A DNA stretch of 60,734 nucleotides from JBBDWK01 sp040902885 (GTDB lineage: Bacteria; Acidobacteriota; Terriglobia; Bryobacterales; Bryobacteraceae). Where the stretch lies: positions 1 to 60,734 of the forward strand of contig JBBDWK010000109.1 of NCBI GenBank assembly GCA_040902885.1, written 5' to 3'. The translations under genes were made by a program, and so were the position numbers. Positions 53,139 to 60,734 of this stretch are shown here, one piece after another. Under the pieces are notes generated by a model. That model was not told where the DNA came from. It searched no databases and saw only the letters and a list, made by a program, of their open reading frames with translations. Within the stretch, counting starts at the first letter, position 1, and the number at the start of each line of letters is the position of its first letter.

Positions 53139-54452
53139 CTACGGCGTTGTTGACGCCGCCGGGCTCAAGCGCTTCTCGATCTCGCCGAGCTGCTTGCGCA
53201 CCGTGTCCGCTTCCGGCGCCGTGGGCGCGAACTTGAGGAAGCTCCGCATACTCTCGGCCGCTCCGGCGAAATCCTGCTTCTGGGCCAGGATGACGCCCAG
53301 CACGTGCTCCAACTTCGGCATGCGATGGTTCGGGTCCAGCTTCAGCGCCTCGCGCGCGCTTTGCTCCGCGTCGTCCAGTTTCCCCAGGTTGAGGCTGGCG
53401 ACGGAGTGGTAGAAGTACGCCGCCGGGAAATCGAAGGGATTGAGCTTCAAGGCGCGGCTGGTGGTGTCGGCCACATCCTGCCACTTGTTTTCCCGCGCGG
53501 ACAGCAGGGCCAGCTCCAGATAGGGGCTCACATACTTGGCGTCGGCGGCGAGGGCCTGGGAGTGTGCGTTGCGCGCCTCCTCGATCTTGTCCTGCTTCTG
53601 GTACAGGCGCCCTAATTCGAACCACGCGGCGGCGTATTTGGGATAGACAGCGACGGCCTTCTCGAACTCCTTCTGCGCCTCGGCGTCCTTCTTCTTCTTG
53701 AGCCGGTCGCGGCCTTTGTCGAACGCCTTGCGCGCATCCTTGGGCGCATTCAGGCTGGTGGCGCTGATGGTGGTGCCTTCCACATTGGCCAGGCGGCGCA
53801 GGACGATGGTCCCGACGTCGGGATTGTCAAAGGCGCGGCGGCCACTGAGATTCACTATTTCGGACCGGAATCCGGGCAGCACGGCGCGTAGCTCACAGCC
53901 CATCAAATCGCGCTCGGAGATGCCGCGTGTGTTCATCATGCCTCCACGGGAGGGTCCGCCGCCGAATCCCGGGTTGGTGTTCCCGAAGCCGCCGTCCGCG
54001 GCCGAGCTGACGCTGGCATCCGCCATCATGCTCATGTTCTGCCCAAGCTGGAAGCTGAACCGGCCCTTGCTGTCGGTGTAGGCCTCCGGCCGCGGCTGGC
54101 CATTGCAGACCCGTTCGATCACGACCGAATCGGGAGGAGGAGTGCCATCGTCCAGCACAACTTTGCCGGAAAGGAAGATGGGCCGCTGCATCTCGGGAAA
54201 GGGCTGCCGGTTCGGATCGTCAATGCCCTGCTGCTGACGATCGCGGGGCGAGCCGGGGAAAGGTTGTTGCTGCTGGCCGGGCTGCCCGGGCTGCCTCGGG
54301 CCCTGCGAGGGACCGGTTGTGCCGCCGCCGGCTGGGGGCCCCTGGGAGGGAGGAGGGTTTTGTCCCCCTTCTTGCGCTGTAACCGTAACCAGGTTGAGGG
54401 CGATCGCACAGATCAACCCGAAGAAGGTGCGGAGCGTCCACTTGGCGAGCAT
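53139..54452 (-). CDS. secreted TPR protein with carboxypeptidase-regulatory-like domain
   Basis: The protein from ATG 54452 (GGGAGG five bases upstream) is 437 residues. After the signal peptide (FFGLICAIALNLVTVTA-QE) comes a proline/glutamine-rich linker (GQPGQQQQPFPG) and a carboxypeptidase-regulatory-like beta domain at about 85-225. Three to four tetratricopeptide repeats occupy about 255-425 (AQKEFEKAVAVYPKYAAAWF, KIEEARNAHSQALAADAKYV, KLDDAEQSAREALKLDPNH). It probably serves as a periplasmic or outer-membrane scaffold; the partner is unknown. Divergent from the lipoprotein gene. The palindrome described above follows its stop. Confidence 0.82.
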   Translation of the reverse strand: MLAKWTLRTFFGLICAIALNLVTVTAQEGGQNPPPSQGPPAGGGTTGPSQGPRQPGQPGQQQQPFPGSPRDRQQQGIDDPNRQPFPEMQRPIFLSGKVVLDDGTPPPDSVVIERVCNGQPRPEAYTDSKGRFSFQLGQNMSMMADASVSSAADGGFGNTNPGFGGGPSRGGMMNTRGISERDLMGCELRAVLPGFRSEIVNLSGRRAFDNPDVGTIVLRRLANVEGTTISATSLNAPKDARKAFDKGRDRLKKKKDAEAQKEFEKAVAVYPKYAAAWFELGRLYQKQDKIEEARNAHSQALAADAKYVSPYLELALLSARENKWQDVADTTSRALKLNPFDFPAAYFYHSVASLNLGKLDDAEQSAREALKLDPNHRMPKLEHVLGVILAQKQDFAGAAESMRSFLKFAPTAPEADTVRKQLGEIEKRLSPAASTTP

Positions 54453-54480
54453 TGGGAACCTCCCGGTTTTGTCAGCCTCA

Positions 54481-54489
54481 ATTATGGCA
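54481..54489 (-). promoter_or_regulatory. extended -10 promoter element of the TPR gene
   Basis: On the minus strand TGCCATAAT (TG-n-CATAAT) gives an extended -10 with a predicted transcript start near 54474, about 22 bases ahead of the ATG at 54452. No good -35 is seen, as is usual for extended -10 promoters. Confidence 0.35.
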
Positions 54490-54554
54490 CACACAAACCT
54501 GCGTGGCGCGGAACCCCGGTCTTGTATAGAATGAGTTGTTTATTAACATCCATT

Positions 54555-55160
54555 ATGAAAGTCAGTTTTACCACCGCATGTATCGGCGGGCTCCTGCTGC
54601 TCACGGCTTGTTCCGAAGCGCCCAAGAAAACCGCCGAGCCCGAAAAACCGCCGGAGCCGGTGACCGGGCGGTATTCGCTGTATCAGATGTACCCCCGGGC
54701 GCGCGCCTGGGCCACGGATGTCCAACCCCTTAACTGCACGAATATCAACCTGCCGGAGGCGGCGAAGAGCGAGCCGGGCAAGTCCCTGGCCTGGCAGTGC
54801 GTTTTCGTTTCCGCTTCGCTCGGCCGCGCGCGCAGATTCACCTATTCCGTGATCGAAAGTCCGGGCAACGTCTATAAGGGAGTGTTTCAATCCACGGAGG
54901 AACGCTGGAGCGGCCAACAGAAGCCCTTTTTGCTGGCGGCGCTCAAGACGGATTCGGACGAGGTCTTCGCGACTGCGCTCAAGCGCGGCGCCGCGTACGC
55001 GAAGAAGCATCCGGACATGCCGGTCAACTTCCTGCTGGAGGTGAACAACCGCTTTCCCAATCCGACCTGGCGCGTGATTTGGGGAGACTCCATCACCGTG
55101 AGCGGCTTCTCAATCTACGTGGACGCTTCGAGCGGAGAGTATCTGCAGACCGCGCACTAG
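54555..55160 (+). CDS. lipoprotein of unknown function with PepSY-like C-terminus
   Basis: The 201-residue protein from ATG 54555 has a lipoprotein signal (GGLLLLTAC, lipobox LTAC with lipidated cysteine near residue 19) and a charged, proline-rich linker. The body has alternating strands (RYSLYQMYPRARAWATDV) and ends WGDSITVSGFSIYVDASSGE, a pattern resembling the last strand of PepSY-type domains (…IYVDA-xTGE). It may bind to or inhibit a partner at the membrane. The open frame reaches back to 54264, but the lipobox fixes the start. It lies 98 bases before the PadR/RND operon on the same strand, which may or may not be significant. Confidence 0.68.
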   Translation: MKVSFTTACIGGLLLLTACSEAPKKTAEPEKPPEPVTGRYSLYQMYPRARAWATDVQPLNCTNINLPEAAKSEPGKSLAWQCVFVSASLGRARRFTYSVIESPGNVYKGVFQSTEERWSGQQKPFLLAALKTDSDEVFATALKRGAAYAKKHPDMPVNFLLEVNNRFPNPTWRVIWGDSITVSGFSIYVDASSGEYLQTAH

Positions 55161-55214
55161 CGCCGCGCCGCTCTCGTTGTTTCAAGTATGATGTAGGTTC
55201 GCCTCCGGCTTTAA

Positions 55215-55251
55215 TCGAAATCCGAGATCGAAATTCGTGCTCGGCTTTCGA
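55215..55251 (+). promoter_or_regulatory. inverted repeat ahead of the PadR/TolC/RND operon, candidate operator
   Basis: TCGAAATCCGAG (55215-55226) and CTCGGCTTTCGA (55240-55251) are 12-base inverted repeats with one mismatch and a 13-base spacer, ending 7 bases before the PadR ATG. The spacer begins with a further ATCGAAAT copy (55228-55235). The symmetry and position suit an operator bound by the PadR dimer encoded next, or a hairpin covering the translation start. Confidence 0.5.
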
Positions 55252-55258
55252 GTGTTCC

Positions 55259-55573
55259 ATGCTCGACAAAGACCTTTACTCGGGCCTCATCCGGCTCCAC
55301 ATCCTCCACCACGCGGCGCATGAGCCGATCTTCGGTCTGGGCATTATCGAAGAGCTCGGCCGGCACGGCTACAAGCTGAGCGGCGGAACCTTGTATCCGC
55401 TTCTGCACGGGCTGGAGAAGAAGGGATACCTGCGATCTTCCGAGCAGCGAAACGGACAGCACACGCGCCGCGTTTACCAGGCCACGCGAGAGGGCAGGAA
55501 GGCCCTTCGCGAGGCCAAGGCCAAAGTGCACGAACTGTTCGGAGAGCTGTTTGAAGACGAACGGACGCGATGA
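55259..55573 (+). CDS. PadR family transcriptional regulator
   Basis: A 104-residue PadR protein starting LDKDLYSGLIRLHILHHAAH; the winged-helix core includes EPIFGLGIIEELGRHGYKLS and GGTLYPLLHGLEKKGYL, with the wing SEQRNGQHTRRVYQATREG. It belongs to the short class with only one C-terminal helix. The frame is open to 55079, but homology and the inverted repeat just upstream fix the start at 55259. Its stop overlaps the TolC-like start by 4 bases (ATGA). It probably represses the efflux genes and senses one of their substrates. Confidence 0.92.
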   Translation: MLDKDLYSGLIRLHILHHAAHEPIFGLGIIEELGRHGYKLSGGTLYPLLHGLEKKGYLRSSEQRNGQHTRRVYQATREGRKALREAKAKVHELFGELFEDERTR

Positions 55574-56946
55574 CCAAACAAGAGAATCCCCTTTTGCTGG
55601 CGTGTGTGTTCTGGTTGAGCGGCACGGTGCATGCCCAAACCGCCGGCCTCACGGTGCAGGAAGCCGTGCGGCAGGCGCTCGAGAAGTATCCCGCGACGCA
55701 GGTTTCCACCGAGCAGGCCTCCGCCGCGGCGGCGGCCATCACGCTGGCGCGCACAGCGTATCTGCCGCGCGTCGATTTTCTTGGCCAGGTCAACCGCGCC
55801 ACCCGCAACAACATTTTCGGCATGCTGCTGCCGCAGACCGTGCTGCCCACCATCTCAGGTCCGCCGCACCCTTTTAACGACCTGACCAGCGTGTGGGGTT
55901 CTGCCACCGGCATGCTGGTCTCCTGGGAGCCGTTCGATTTCGGCTTCCGCGGGGCGAATGTGGACGCCGCCACCGCCGGGCGCCGGCGTGCCGATGCCGG
56001 GGTAACGCGCACCCGCTTTGAAGTGAGCGCCATAACGGCCGACGCCTTCCTCACGCTTCTTGCAGCCCAGCAGACGGCCGTCGCCGCGCAGGCCGGCGTC
56101 GAGCGGTCTCGTGTGCTGCTGAACATCGTCGAAGCCCTGGTCAAGGCCCAACTGCGGCCGGGCGCGGATGCCAGCCGCAACCGCGCCGAACTGGCGCTGG
56201 CTCAAACGCAGCTCATTCAGGCGCAGCAGGCGATTCGCATCGCGCGGGCATCTTTGGCACAGATGCTGGGAGCGGCCCCTGCCCAAATCTCAGTTGTTCC
56301 CGGCCCGCTTCTTCAGGCTCCGCAGGGCCTAGATCTGGCCGCTGAAACGGCGGCCGGACATCCGGCGCTGCAGGAGCAGAAGGCGGCCATCGAGGAAGCT
56401 CAGTCGCGCGCCCGGGTGCTCGATAAGCTTTACTATCCGCGCTTCAACTTGCAGGGCGCGAGCTATGCCCGCGGAACGGGCGCGAGGAACGATTTCACCA
56501 CCAGGGGCGGCGCGGCGGGTCTCGGTCCTAATATCTATAACTGGGGCGTCGGAGTGACCGTGACTTTCCCGGCCTTCGAGTTGTTTTCCATTCGCGCGCG
56601 CAAAGAGATTGAAGTACACCGCGAACGCTCCGAAGAGGCAAGATACAGGCAGATCCTTCAGGATCTCAACGGAAACCTGGAGAAGGCCAAGGCGGCGCTG
56701 GAAGGAGCGTTACGCACTGCCGAGCAGACCCCGATTCAGCTACAGGCAGCCCGCGACGCCGAACAACAGGCGACCGCGCGCTACAGGGCGGGGCTCGGAA
56801 ATCTGGTGGACGTAGCGGAAGCCCAGCGGCTGGTCACCCAGGCCGAGATCGACGACTCGCTGGCCCGGCTGAATGTATGGCGCGGGCTGCTGGCGGTGTC
56901 GGCGGCGCAAGGCGATCTCGATCCCTTTCTTCAAAGGAGCCGTTAA
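55570..56946 (+). CDS. TolC family outer membrane efflux protein
   Basis: A 458-residue protein with signal peptide (LLLACVFWLSGTVHA-QT). Two OEP repeats are visible, each with long heptad helices: LTVQEAVRQALEKYPATQVS in the first and LAAETAAGHPALQEQKAAIE in the second. The C-terminal helix has the familiar YRAGLGNLVDVAEAQR. It should form the trimeric outer-membrane channel of a tripartite pump, with the RND and membrane-fusion proteins encoded next. It is coupled to the PadR gene by a 4-base overlap, and its stop TAA is followed directly by the RND start codon. Confidence 0.92.
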   Translation: MTKQENPLLLACVFWLSGTVHAQTAGLTVQEAVRQALEKYPATQVSTEQASAAAAAITLARTAYLPRVDFLGQVNRATRNNIFGMLLPQTVLPTISGPPHPFNDLTSVWGSATGMLVSWEPFDFGFRGANVDAATAGRRRADAGVTRTRFEVSAITADAFLTLLAAQQTAVAAQAGVERSRVLLNIVEALVKAQLRPGADASRNRAELALAQTQLIQAQQAIRIARASLAQMLGAAPAQISVVPGPLLQAPQGLDLAAETAAGHPALQEQKAAIEEAQSRARVLDKLYYPRFNLQGASYARGTGARNDFTTRGGAAGLGPNIYNWGVGVTVTFPAFELFSIRARKEIEVHRERSEEARYRQILQDLNGNLEKAKAALEGALRTAEQTPIQLQAARDAEQQATARYRAGLGNLVDVAEAQRLVTQAEIDDSLARLNVWRGLLAVSAAQGDLDPFLQRSR

Positions 56947-59900
56947 ATGTGGCTTGTAAACACAGCGTTGCGGCGGCCGATTACCATACTGGTCGCCGTT
57001 CTCGCAGTCGCGCTCTCATCCTATCTTGCGCTCACGCGCATGCGCATTGACATCTTCCCAAGGCTCGGTTCACCCACCATCTTCGTCGCCCAGCCCTATG
57101 GCGGCATGGACCCGTCGCAGATGGAAGGCTTCCTCACCTATTACTACGAGTATCACTTCCTTTATGTGACGGGCATCGAGCACGTCGAATCGAAGAGCAT
57201 CCAGGGCGTGGCGTTGATAAAGCTGGTGTTCCATCCGGACGCGGATATGAACCAGTCCATGGCGGAAGTGGTGGCTCAGGTCAACCGCTCGCGCGCCTTC
57301 ATGCCGCCGGGCGCGGTTCCGCCCTTCATCGTGCGCTTCGACGCGGGCAGCGTTCCCGTAGGGCAGTTGGTATTCGCGAGCACCAGCCGCAGCCCGGGCG
57401 AGATGCAGGACATCGCCCTCAATCGTGTGCGGCCGCTGTTCGCCACGCTGCCCGGAGTCTCCGCGCCGCCGCCTTTTGGGGGCAACCAGCGGACCATTGT
57501 GGTACGGCTCGATCCGGAACGCATGCGCGCCTACCAGATCTCGCCGGAGGAGGCGATTGTCGCGGTGAATCGGGGCAGCGCGGTGCTGCCTTCGGGCAAC
57601 GTCCGCATAGGAGACATCACGCACATCGCCAACACCAACGTCGTGATTGGCGGCGACTTGAACGAGCTGATGGATACGCCGGTGCGGACGGGCTCCGGGC
57701 CGACGGTATACATTCGCGACATCGGCGTGGTGGAGAGCGGCACCGATATCGTGACCGGCTACGCGCACGTCAACGGCCGCCGCACGGTCTACATTCCGGT
57801 AACCAAGCGATCCGATGCATCCACGCTGGCGGTGATCGCGCGCGTAAAGGCGGCTCTTCCCGGGATGCGGGCGGTAGTGCCGGAGGACGTTCAGGTCACG
57901 TTGGAGTTCGACCAGTCCGGATACGTTTCGCGGGCGCTGTCCGGCCTGGTCAACGAAGGTTTGCTGGGCGCGCTACTCTCCGGCCTGGTTGTGCTGCTCT
58001 TCTTGAAAGACTGGCGCAGCGCGCTGATCATCGTCACCACTATTCCGGCCGCGCTGCTGGCCTCGGTGGTATGGCTTTGGGGCGCCGGCCAAAGCATCAA
58101 CATCATGACGCTGGCCGGCTTGGCGCTGGCTGTGGGAGTGCTGGTGGACGAGGCGACGGTGGAGGTCGAGAACATCCACACGCATCTGGCTTCCGGCCAA
58201 TCGCGCGGATGGTCGGTGCTCGATGCCTGCCGCAAGACGGCCACGCCGCGGCTCCTGGCCATGCTGTGTATTCTCGCGGTCTTCGTGCCCTCCTTCTTCA
58301 TGACCGGCGTCGGACAGCAGTTGTTCGTTCCCCTGTCTCTCGCGGTCGGCTTCGCGATGATCTCGTCCTATCTGCTTTCGAGCACGCTGGTGCCGGTGCT
58401 CTCCATGTGGCTGATGGGCAAGCCGCACCGAGGCGGGAAGGAAGGCTTATTTGGATGGCTTCGCGACATATACACACACTACCTGCGGTTTGTAGTGCGC
58501 TTCCGGTGGCCGCTGGTTGGCGTATATGCGTTGACTGCCTCGGCGGTGCTCTACTCGGTCTATCCGTACGTGGGCACGGAGATCTTTCCGACCGTGGACG
58601 CCGGCCAGTTCCAGTTGCGGCTGCGCGCGCCGACGGGAACTCGCATCGAACGCACCGAACTGGTTACGCTAAGAGCCGTCGACGCTATCAAAGAACTGGT
58701 GGGTCCGGACAATGTGCTTGTGACCACGAGCTTCATCGGCGTGCAGCCGGCCAGCTATCCCGTCAATACCATCTATCTCTGGACCAGCGGTCCGCACGAA
58801 TCGGTTTTGCTGGTCGCATTGAAGCCTTCGGCAACTCCGCGCGGCGACGAGCTTCGCGAGAAGATTCGCGCCAAACTCAGCGAGACCATGCCCGAGGTAA
58901 AGTTCTCCTTCGAAGCGGGCGATATCGTGAGCCAGGTGATGAGCTTCGGTTCGCCCACCAGCATTGAGGTGGCGGTGCAAGGTCCGAGCCTGCCGGCGAA
59001 TCGCGAGCATGCCGCGAAGGTGTTCGCGGAGCTGACCAGGATATCCTCGCTACGCGATTTGCAATATGCGCAGCCCATGGATTATCCGACGCTGGAAATT
59101 TCCGTGGATCGCGACCGCGCCGGGCAGTTCGGATTGACCGCCGCGGGCGTGGCGCGTTCGCTGGTTGCGGCCACCTCGTCGAGCCGTTTTATCGAACCGA
59201 ACTACTGGCGCGATCCCATCAGCGGCAATGCCTTCCAGATCCAGGTGGAAATTCCGCAGCATAAGATGGCTTCGATCGAAGACGTGCGGTCCATCCCGCT
59301 GACCACGAACGGAAAAAGCCACACGCTTCTGGGCGACGTGGCGGTCCTGAAGACGGGCGAGGCGATGGGACTGGTGGAGCGCTACAACATGCAGCGGGTG
59401 GTGAGCATGACGGCCAATATTCACGGCAAGCCCCTTGGCGATATGACGCGCGATCTGAGAACGGCGTTGGAGCGCGTGCCGGAAGCGCCGCGCGGCGTCA
59501 CCGTGGCGGTACGGGGCCAGATTCCACCGCTCGAGGAGACGCTCGCCGGGCTCCAGACCGGGCTGCTGCTCGCCATCGCCACGATCTTTCTACTGCTGGC
59601 GGCGAACTTCCAGAGCTTCCGTCTGGCGGCGGCGGTGATCCTCACCGTTCCCGCGGTCCTGTGCGGCGTGCTGCTGATGCTTTACTTCACCGGCGCCACG
59701 CTGAATGTGCAATCGTTCATGGGCGCGATCATGGCCATCGGCATTGCGGTCGCCAACTCGATTCTCCTCGTCACCTTCGCCGAAATGAGCCGCCGCTCCG
59801 GCTCCCCGGTCGCCGAAGCGACGGTGGAGGGAGGACGCGGCCGTCTGCGCGCGATCCTGATCACAGCCTGCGCCATGATCGGCGGCATGCTGCCGATCGC

Positions 59901-60093
59901 GCTGGGATTCGGAGAAGGCTCCGAACAGACGGCGCCTCTGGGAAAGGCGGTCATCGGAGGCCTGCTGCTGGCGACCTTCGCCACGCTGACGGTGTTGCCG
60001 GCGATTTATTCCATTCTGCAGCGGTCCGCGCGCGGCGTTTCCGCGTCGCTGCATCCGCTGGATTCCGAGAGTAGATACTATGAGCCCAAGTAA
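56947..60093 (+). CDS. RND efflux permease (AcrB-type superfamily)
   Basis: A 1048-residue transporter with the usual RND layout: helix 1 (ITILVAVLAVALSSYLALT), a large periplasmic loop, helices 2-6, a second loop, and helices 8-12. VPVGQLVFASTS and IDIFPRLGSPTIFVAQPYGG are typical. In helix 4 the proton-relay pair reads VDEATVEVEN (D401-E402) instead of the D-D of AcrB. In helix 10 the position of the key lysine reads GIAVANSILLV (A936-N937). This suggests the branch of RND pumps with a different coupling residue set; the substrate is unknown. It starts right after the TolC stop and overlaps the membrane-fusion gene by 14 bases. Confidence 0.93.
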   Translation: MWLVNTALRRPITILVAVLAVALSSYLALTRMRIDIFPRLGSPTIFVAQPYGGMDPSQMEGFLTYYYEYHFLYVTGIEHVESKSIQGVALIKLVFHPDADMNQSMAEVVAQVNRSRAFMPPGAVPPFIVRFDAGSVPVGQLVFASTSRSPGEMQDIALNRVRPLFATLPGVSAPPPFGGNQRTIVVRLDPERMRAYQISPEEAIVAVNRGSAVLPSGNVRIGDITHIANTNVVIGGDLNELMDTPVRTGSGPTVYIRDIGVVESGTDIVTGYAHVNGRRTVYIPVTKRSDASTLAVIARVKAALPGMRAVVPEDVQVTLEFDQSGYVSRALSGLVNEGLLGALLSGLVVLLFLKDWRSALIIVTTIPAALLASVVWLWGAGQSINIMTLAGLALAVGVLVDEATVEVENIHTHLASGQSRGWSVLDACRKTATPRLLAMLCILAVFVPSFFMTGVGQQLFVPLSLAVGFAMISSYLLSSTLVPVLSMWLMGKPHRGGKEGLFGWLRDIYTHYLRFVVRFRWPLVGVYALTASAVLYSVYPYVGTEIFPTVDAGQFQLRLRAPTGTRIERTELVTLRAVDAIKELVGPDNVLVTTSFIGVQPASYPVNTIYLWTSGPHESVLLVALKPSATPRGDELREKIRAKLSETMPEVKFSFEAGDIVSQVMSFGSPTSIEVAVQGPSLPANREHAAKVFAELTRISSLRDLQYAQPMDYPTLEISVDRDRAGQFGLTAAGVARSLVAATSSSRFIEPNYWRDPISGNAFQIQVEIPQHKMASIEDVRSIPLTTNGKSHTLLGDVAVLKTGEAMGLVERYNMQRVVSMTANIHGKPLGDMTRDLRTALERVPEAPRGVTVAVRGQIPPLEETLAGLQTGLLLAIATIFLLLAANFQSFRLAAAVILTVPAVLCGVLLMLYFTGATLNVQSFMGAIMAIGIAVANSILLVTFAEMSRRSGSPVAEATVEGGRGRLRAILITACAMIGGMLPIALGFGEGSEQTAPLGKAVIGGLLLATFATLTVLPAIYSILQRSARGVSASLHPLDSESRYYEPK

Positions 60094-60734
60094 GGCCTTC
60101 ATTACACTGCTGTGCGCCTCCGCCCTCGCTGGACAAACCAGGGAGACGGTCAAGGTCGTATCCCGGCAACTGGAGCGGACCGGACAACTGCCCGGCGAGT
60201 TTCTGCCCTATCAGAGCGTTGCCATTTATGCGCGGGTGCCGGGATTCGTGGACAAGGTGCTGGTGGATCGCGGCAGCATTGTGAAGAAGGGCGACCTGCT
60301 GGCGACGCTGGTGGCGCCGGAGATGGAAGCGAAGGTCGCGGAGGCGGAGTCAAAGGTTCAGACCATCGAGGCGCAGCGAGCCGAAGCCGAGGCCAACCTG
60401 CTCGGCGCGGAGAGCACCTGGCAGCACCTCAAAGCCGCGTCCGCGACGCCCGGCGCAATTGCCGGGAACGAACTCATCCTGGCGGAGAAGGCCGTGGACG
60501 CAGGGCGCGCCTTGCTGAAAGCGCAGGAAGGCGCCAAGGCGGCGGCCATCTCATCCGTGCAGGCGCTCAAAGAGCTGCTGGGCTATCTGAACGTGGTTGC
60601 GCCGTTTGACGGTGGGATCACGGAGCGGCTGGTGCATCCGGGCGCGCTCGCGGGACCGGGCGCGGGGTCGGCCGGAGGCCCTCTGATGACGCTCGAGCAG
60701 ACCGCCATGCTGCGGCTGGTAGTCGCCGTGGCGG
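60080..60734 (+). CDS. membrane-fusion (periplasmic adaptor) protein, partial
   Basis: Only the first 218 residues are in the window; the gene runs off the right edge. The signal peptide (KAFITLLCASALA-GQ) is followed by a beta/lipoyl segment (VAIYARVPGFVDKVLVDRGS, then VKKGDLLATLVAPE) and a helical hairpin (VAEAESKVQTIEAQRAEAEA, then ALLKAQEGAKAAAISSVQAL). The second half of the lipoyl domain follows (VVAPFDGGITERLVHPG). This is the adaptor that links the RND pump and the TolC channel. ATG 60080 lies inside the end of the RND gene, a 14-base overlap consistent with one transcript. Confidence 0.9.
   Translation, partial: MSPSKAFITLLCASALAGQTRETVKVVSRQLERTGQLPGEFLPYQSVAIYARVPGFVDKVLVDRGSIVKKGDLLATLVAPEMEAKVAEAESKVQTIEAQRAEAEANLLGAESTWQHLKAASATPGAIAGNELILAEKAVDAGRALLKAQEGAKAAAISSVQALKELLGYLNVVAPFDGGITERLVHPGALAGPGAGSAGGPLMTLEQTAMLRLVVAVA

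Noticed and set aside
1..60734. CRISPR arrays, toxin-antitoxin pairs, restriction or other defence systems
   Set aside because: No regularly spaced repeats and no such protein families were seen; PadR genes here go with transporters.

Overview
The window (about 60.7 kb, GC-rich) looks like chromosome from an Acidobacteriota species of the Solibacter/Bryobacter type. The case rests on family content: a PadR regulator overlapping a giant ADOP-type MacB/FtsX permease, an Oar-like TonB-dependent receptor, two PPC / DUF1549-DUF1553 / DUF1501 cassettes, several sulfatases, a DUF5060-DUF4038 glycosidase-like protein and a PadR-linked RND pump. No rRNA, intact tRNA, CRISPR array, replication origin or intact insertion sequence was seen. 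The taxon is an inference from gene families only.

Layout. 0.1-6 kb: a secreted DUF5060/DUF4038 protein, a CehA/McbA-type metallohydrolase, a secreted protein of unknown function and an APC amino-acid permease. 6.1-12.6 kb (minus strand): Oar-like TonB receptor, PadR regulator, ADOP permease. 12.9-18.5 kb (plus): first PPC / DUF1549-1553 / DUF1501 cassette. 18.5-26.1 kb (minus): a tightly packed envelope-biogenesis operon, BamA/TamA-like, SurA-like without a PPIase domain, TamB. 26.3-29.2 kb: sulfatase, then a small island with an IS1-type transposase scrap, an orphan membrane protein and a tandem repeat. 29.3-32.4 kb (plus): aldo/keto reductase, YycJ-like MBL hydrolase (apparently with an ATC start) and purB. 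32.4-37.7 kb (minus): sulfatase, beta-propeller phosphoesterase and a phosphonoacetate-hydrolase-like enzyme. 37.8-41.4 kb: a bicupin protein, then an amidohydrolase pseudogene split by a decayed IS1595-type element that carries an orphan membrane gene. 41.4-48.8 kb (minus): second PPC / DUF1549-1553 / DUF1501 cassette followed by a CocE-type hydrolase. 49-53 kb (minus): gamma-glutamyltransferase, a RecA core lacking the C-terminal domain, and a sulfatase, joined by two 4-bp overlaps. 53.1-54.5 kb: a secreted TPR protein. 54.5-60.7 kb (plus): a lipoprotein, then PadR / TolC / RND permease / membrane-fusion protein (cut by the window edge).

Taken together the region is devoted to the cell envelope and to secreted hydrolysis of sulfated, phosphorylated or phosphonylated substrates: seven proteins belong to the alkaline-phosphatase/sulfatase superfamily or have its general design. 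The least expected parts are the RecA variant inside a gamma-glutamyltransferase/sulfatase operon, the duplicated cassette with putative haem-binding motifs, the phosphonoacetate-hydrolase-like/beta-propeller pair, inverted repeats at both PadR starts, and the two decayed mobile-element islands with unrelated orphan membrane proteins.
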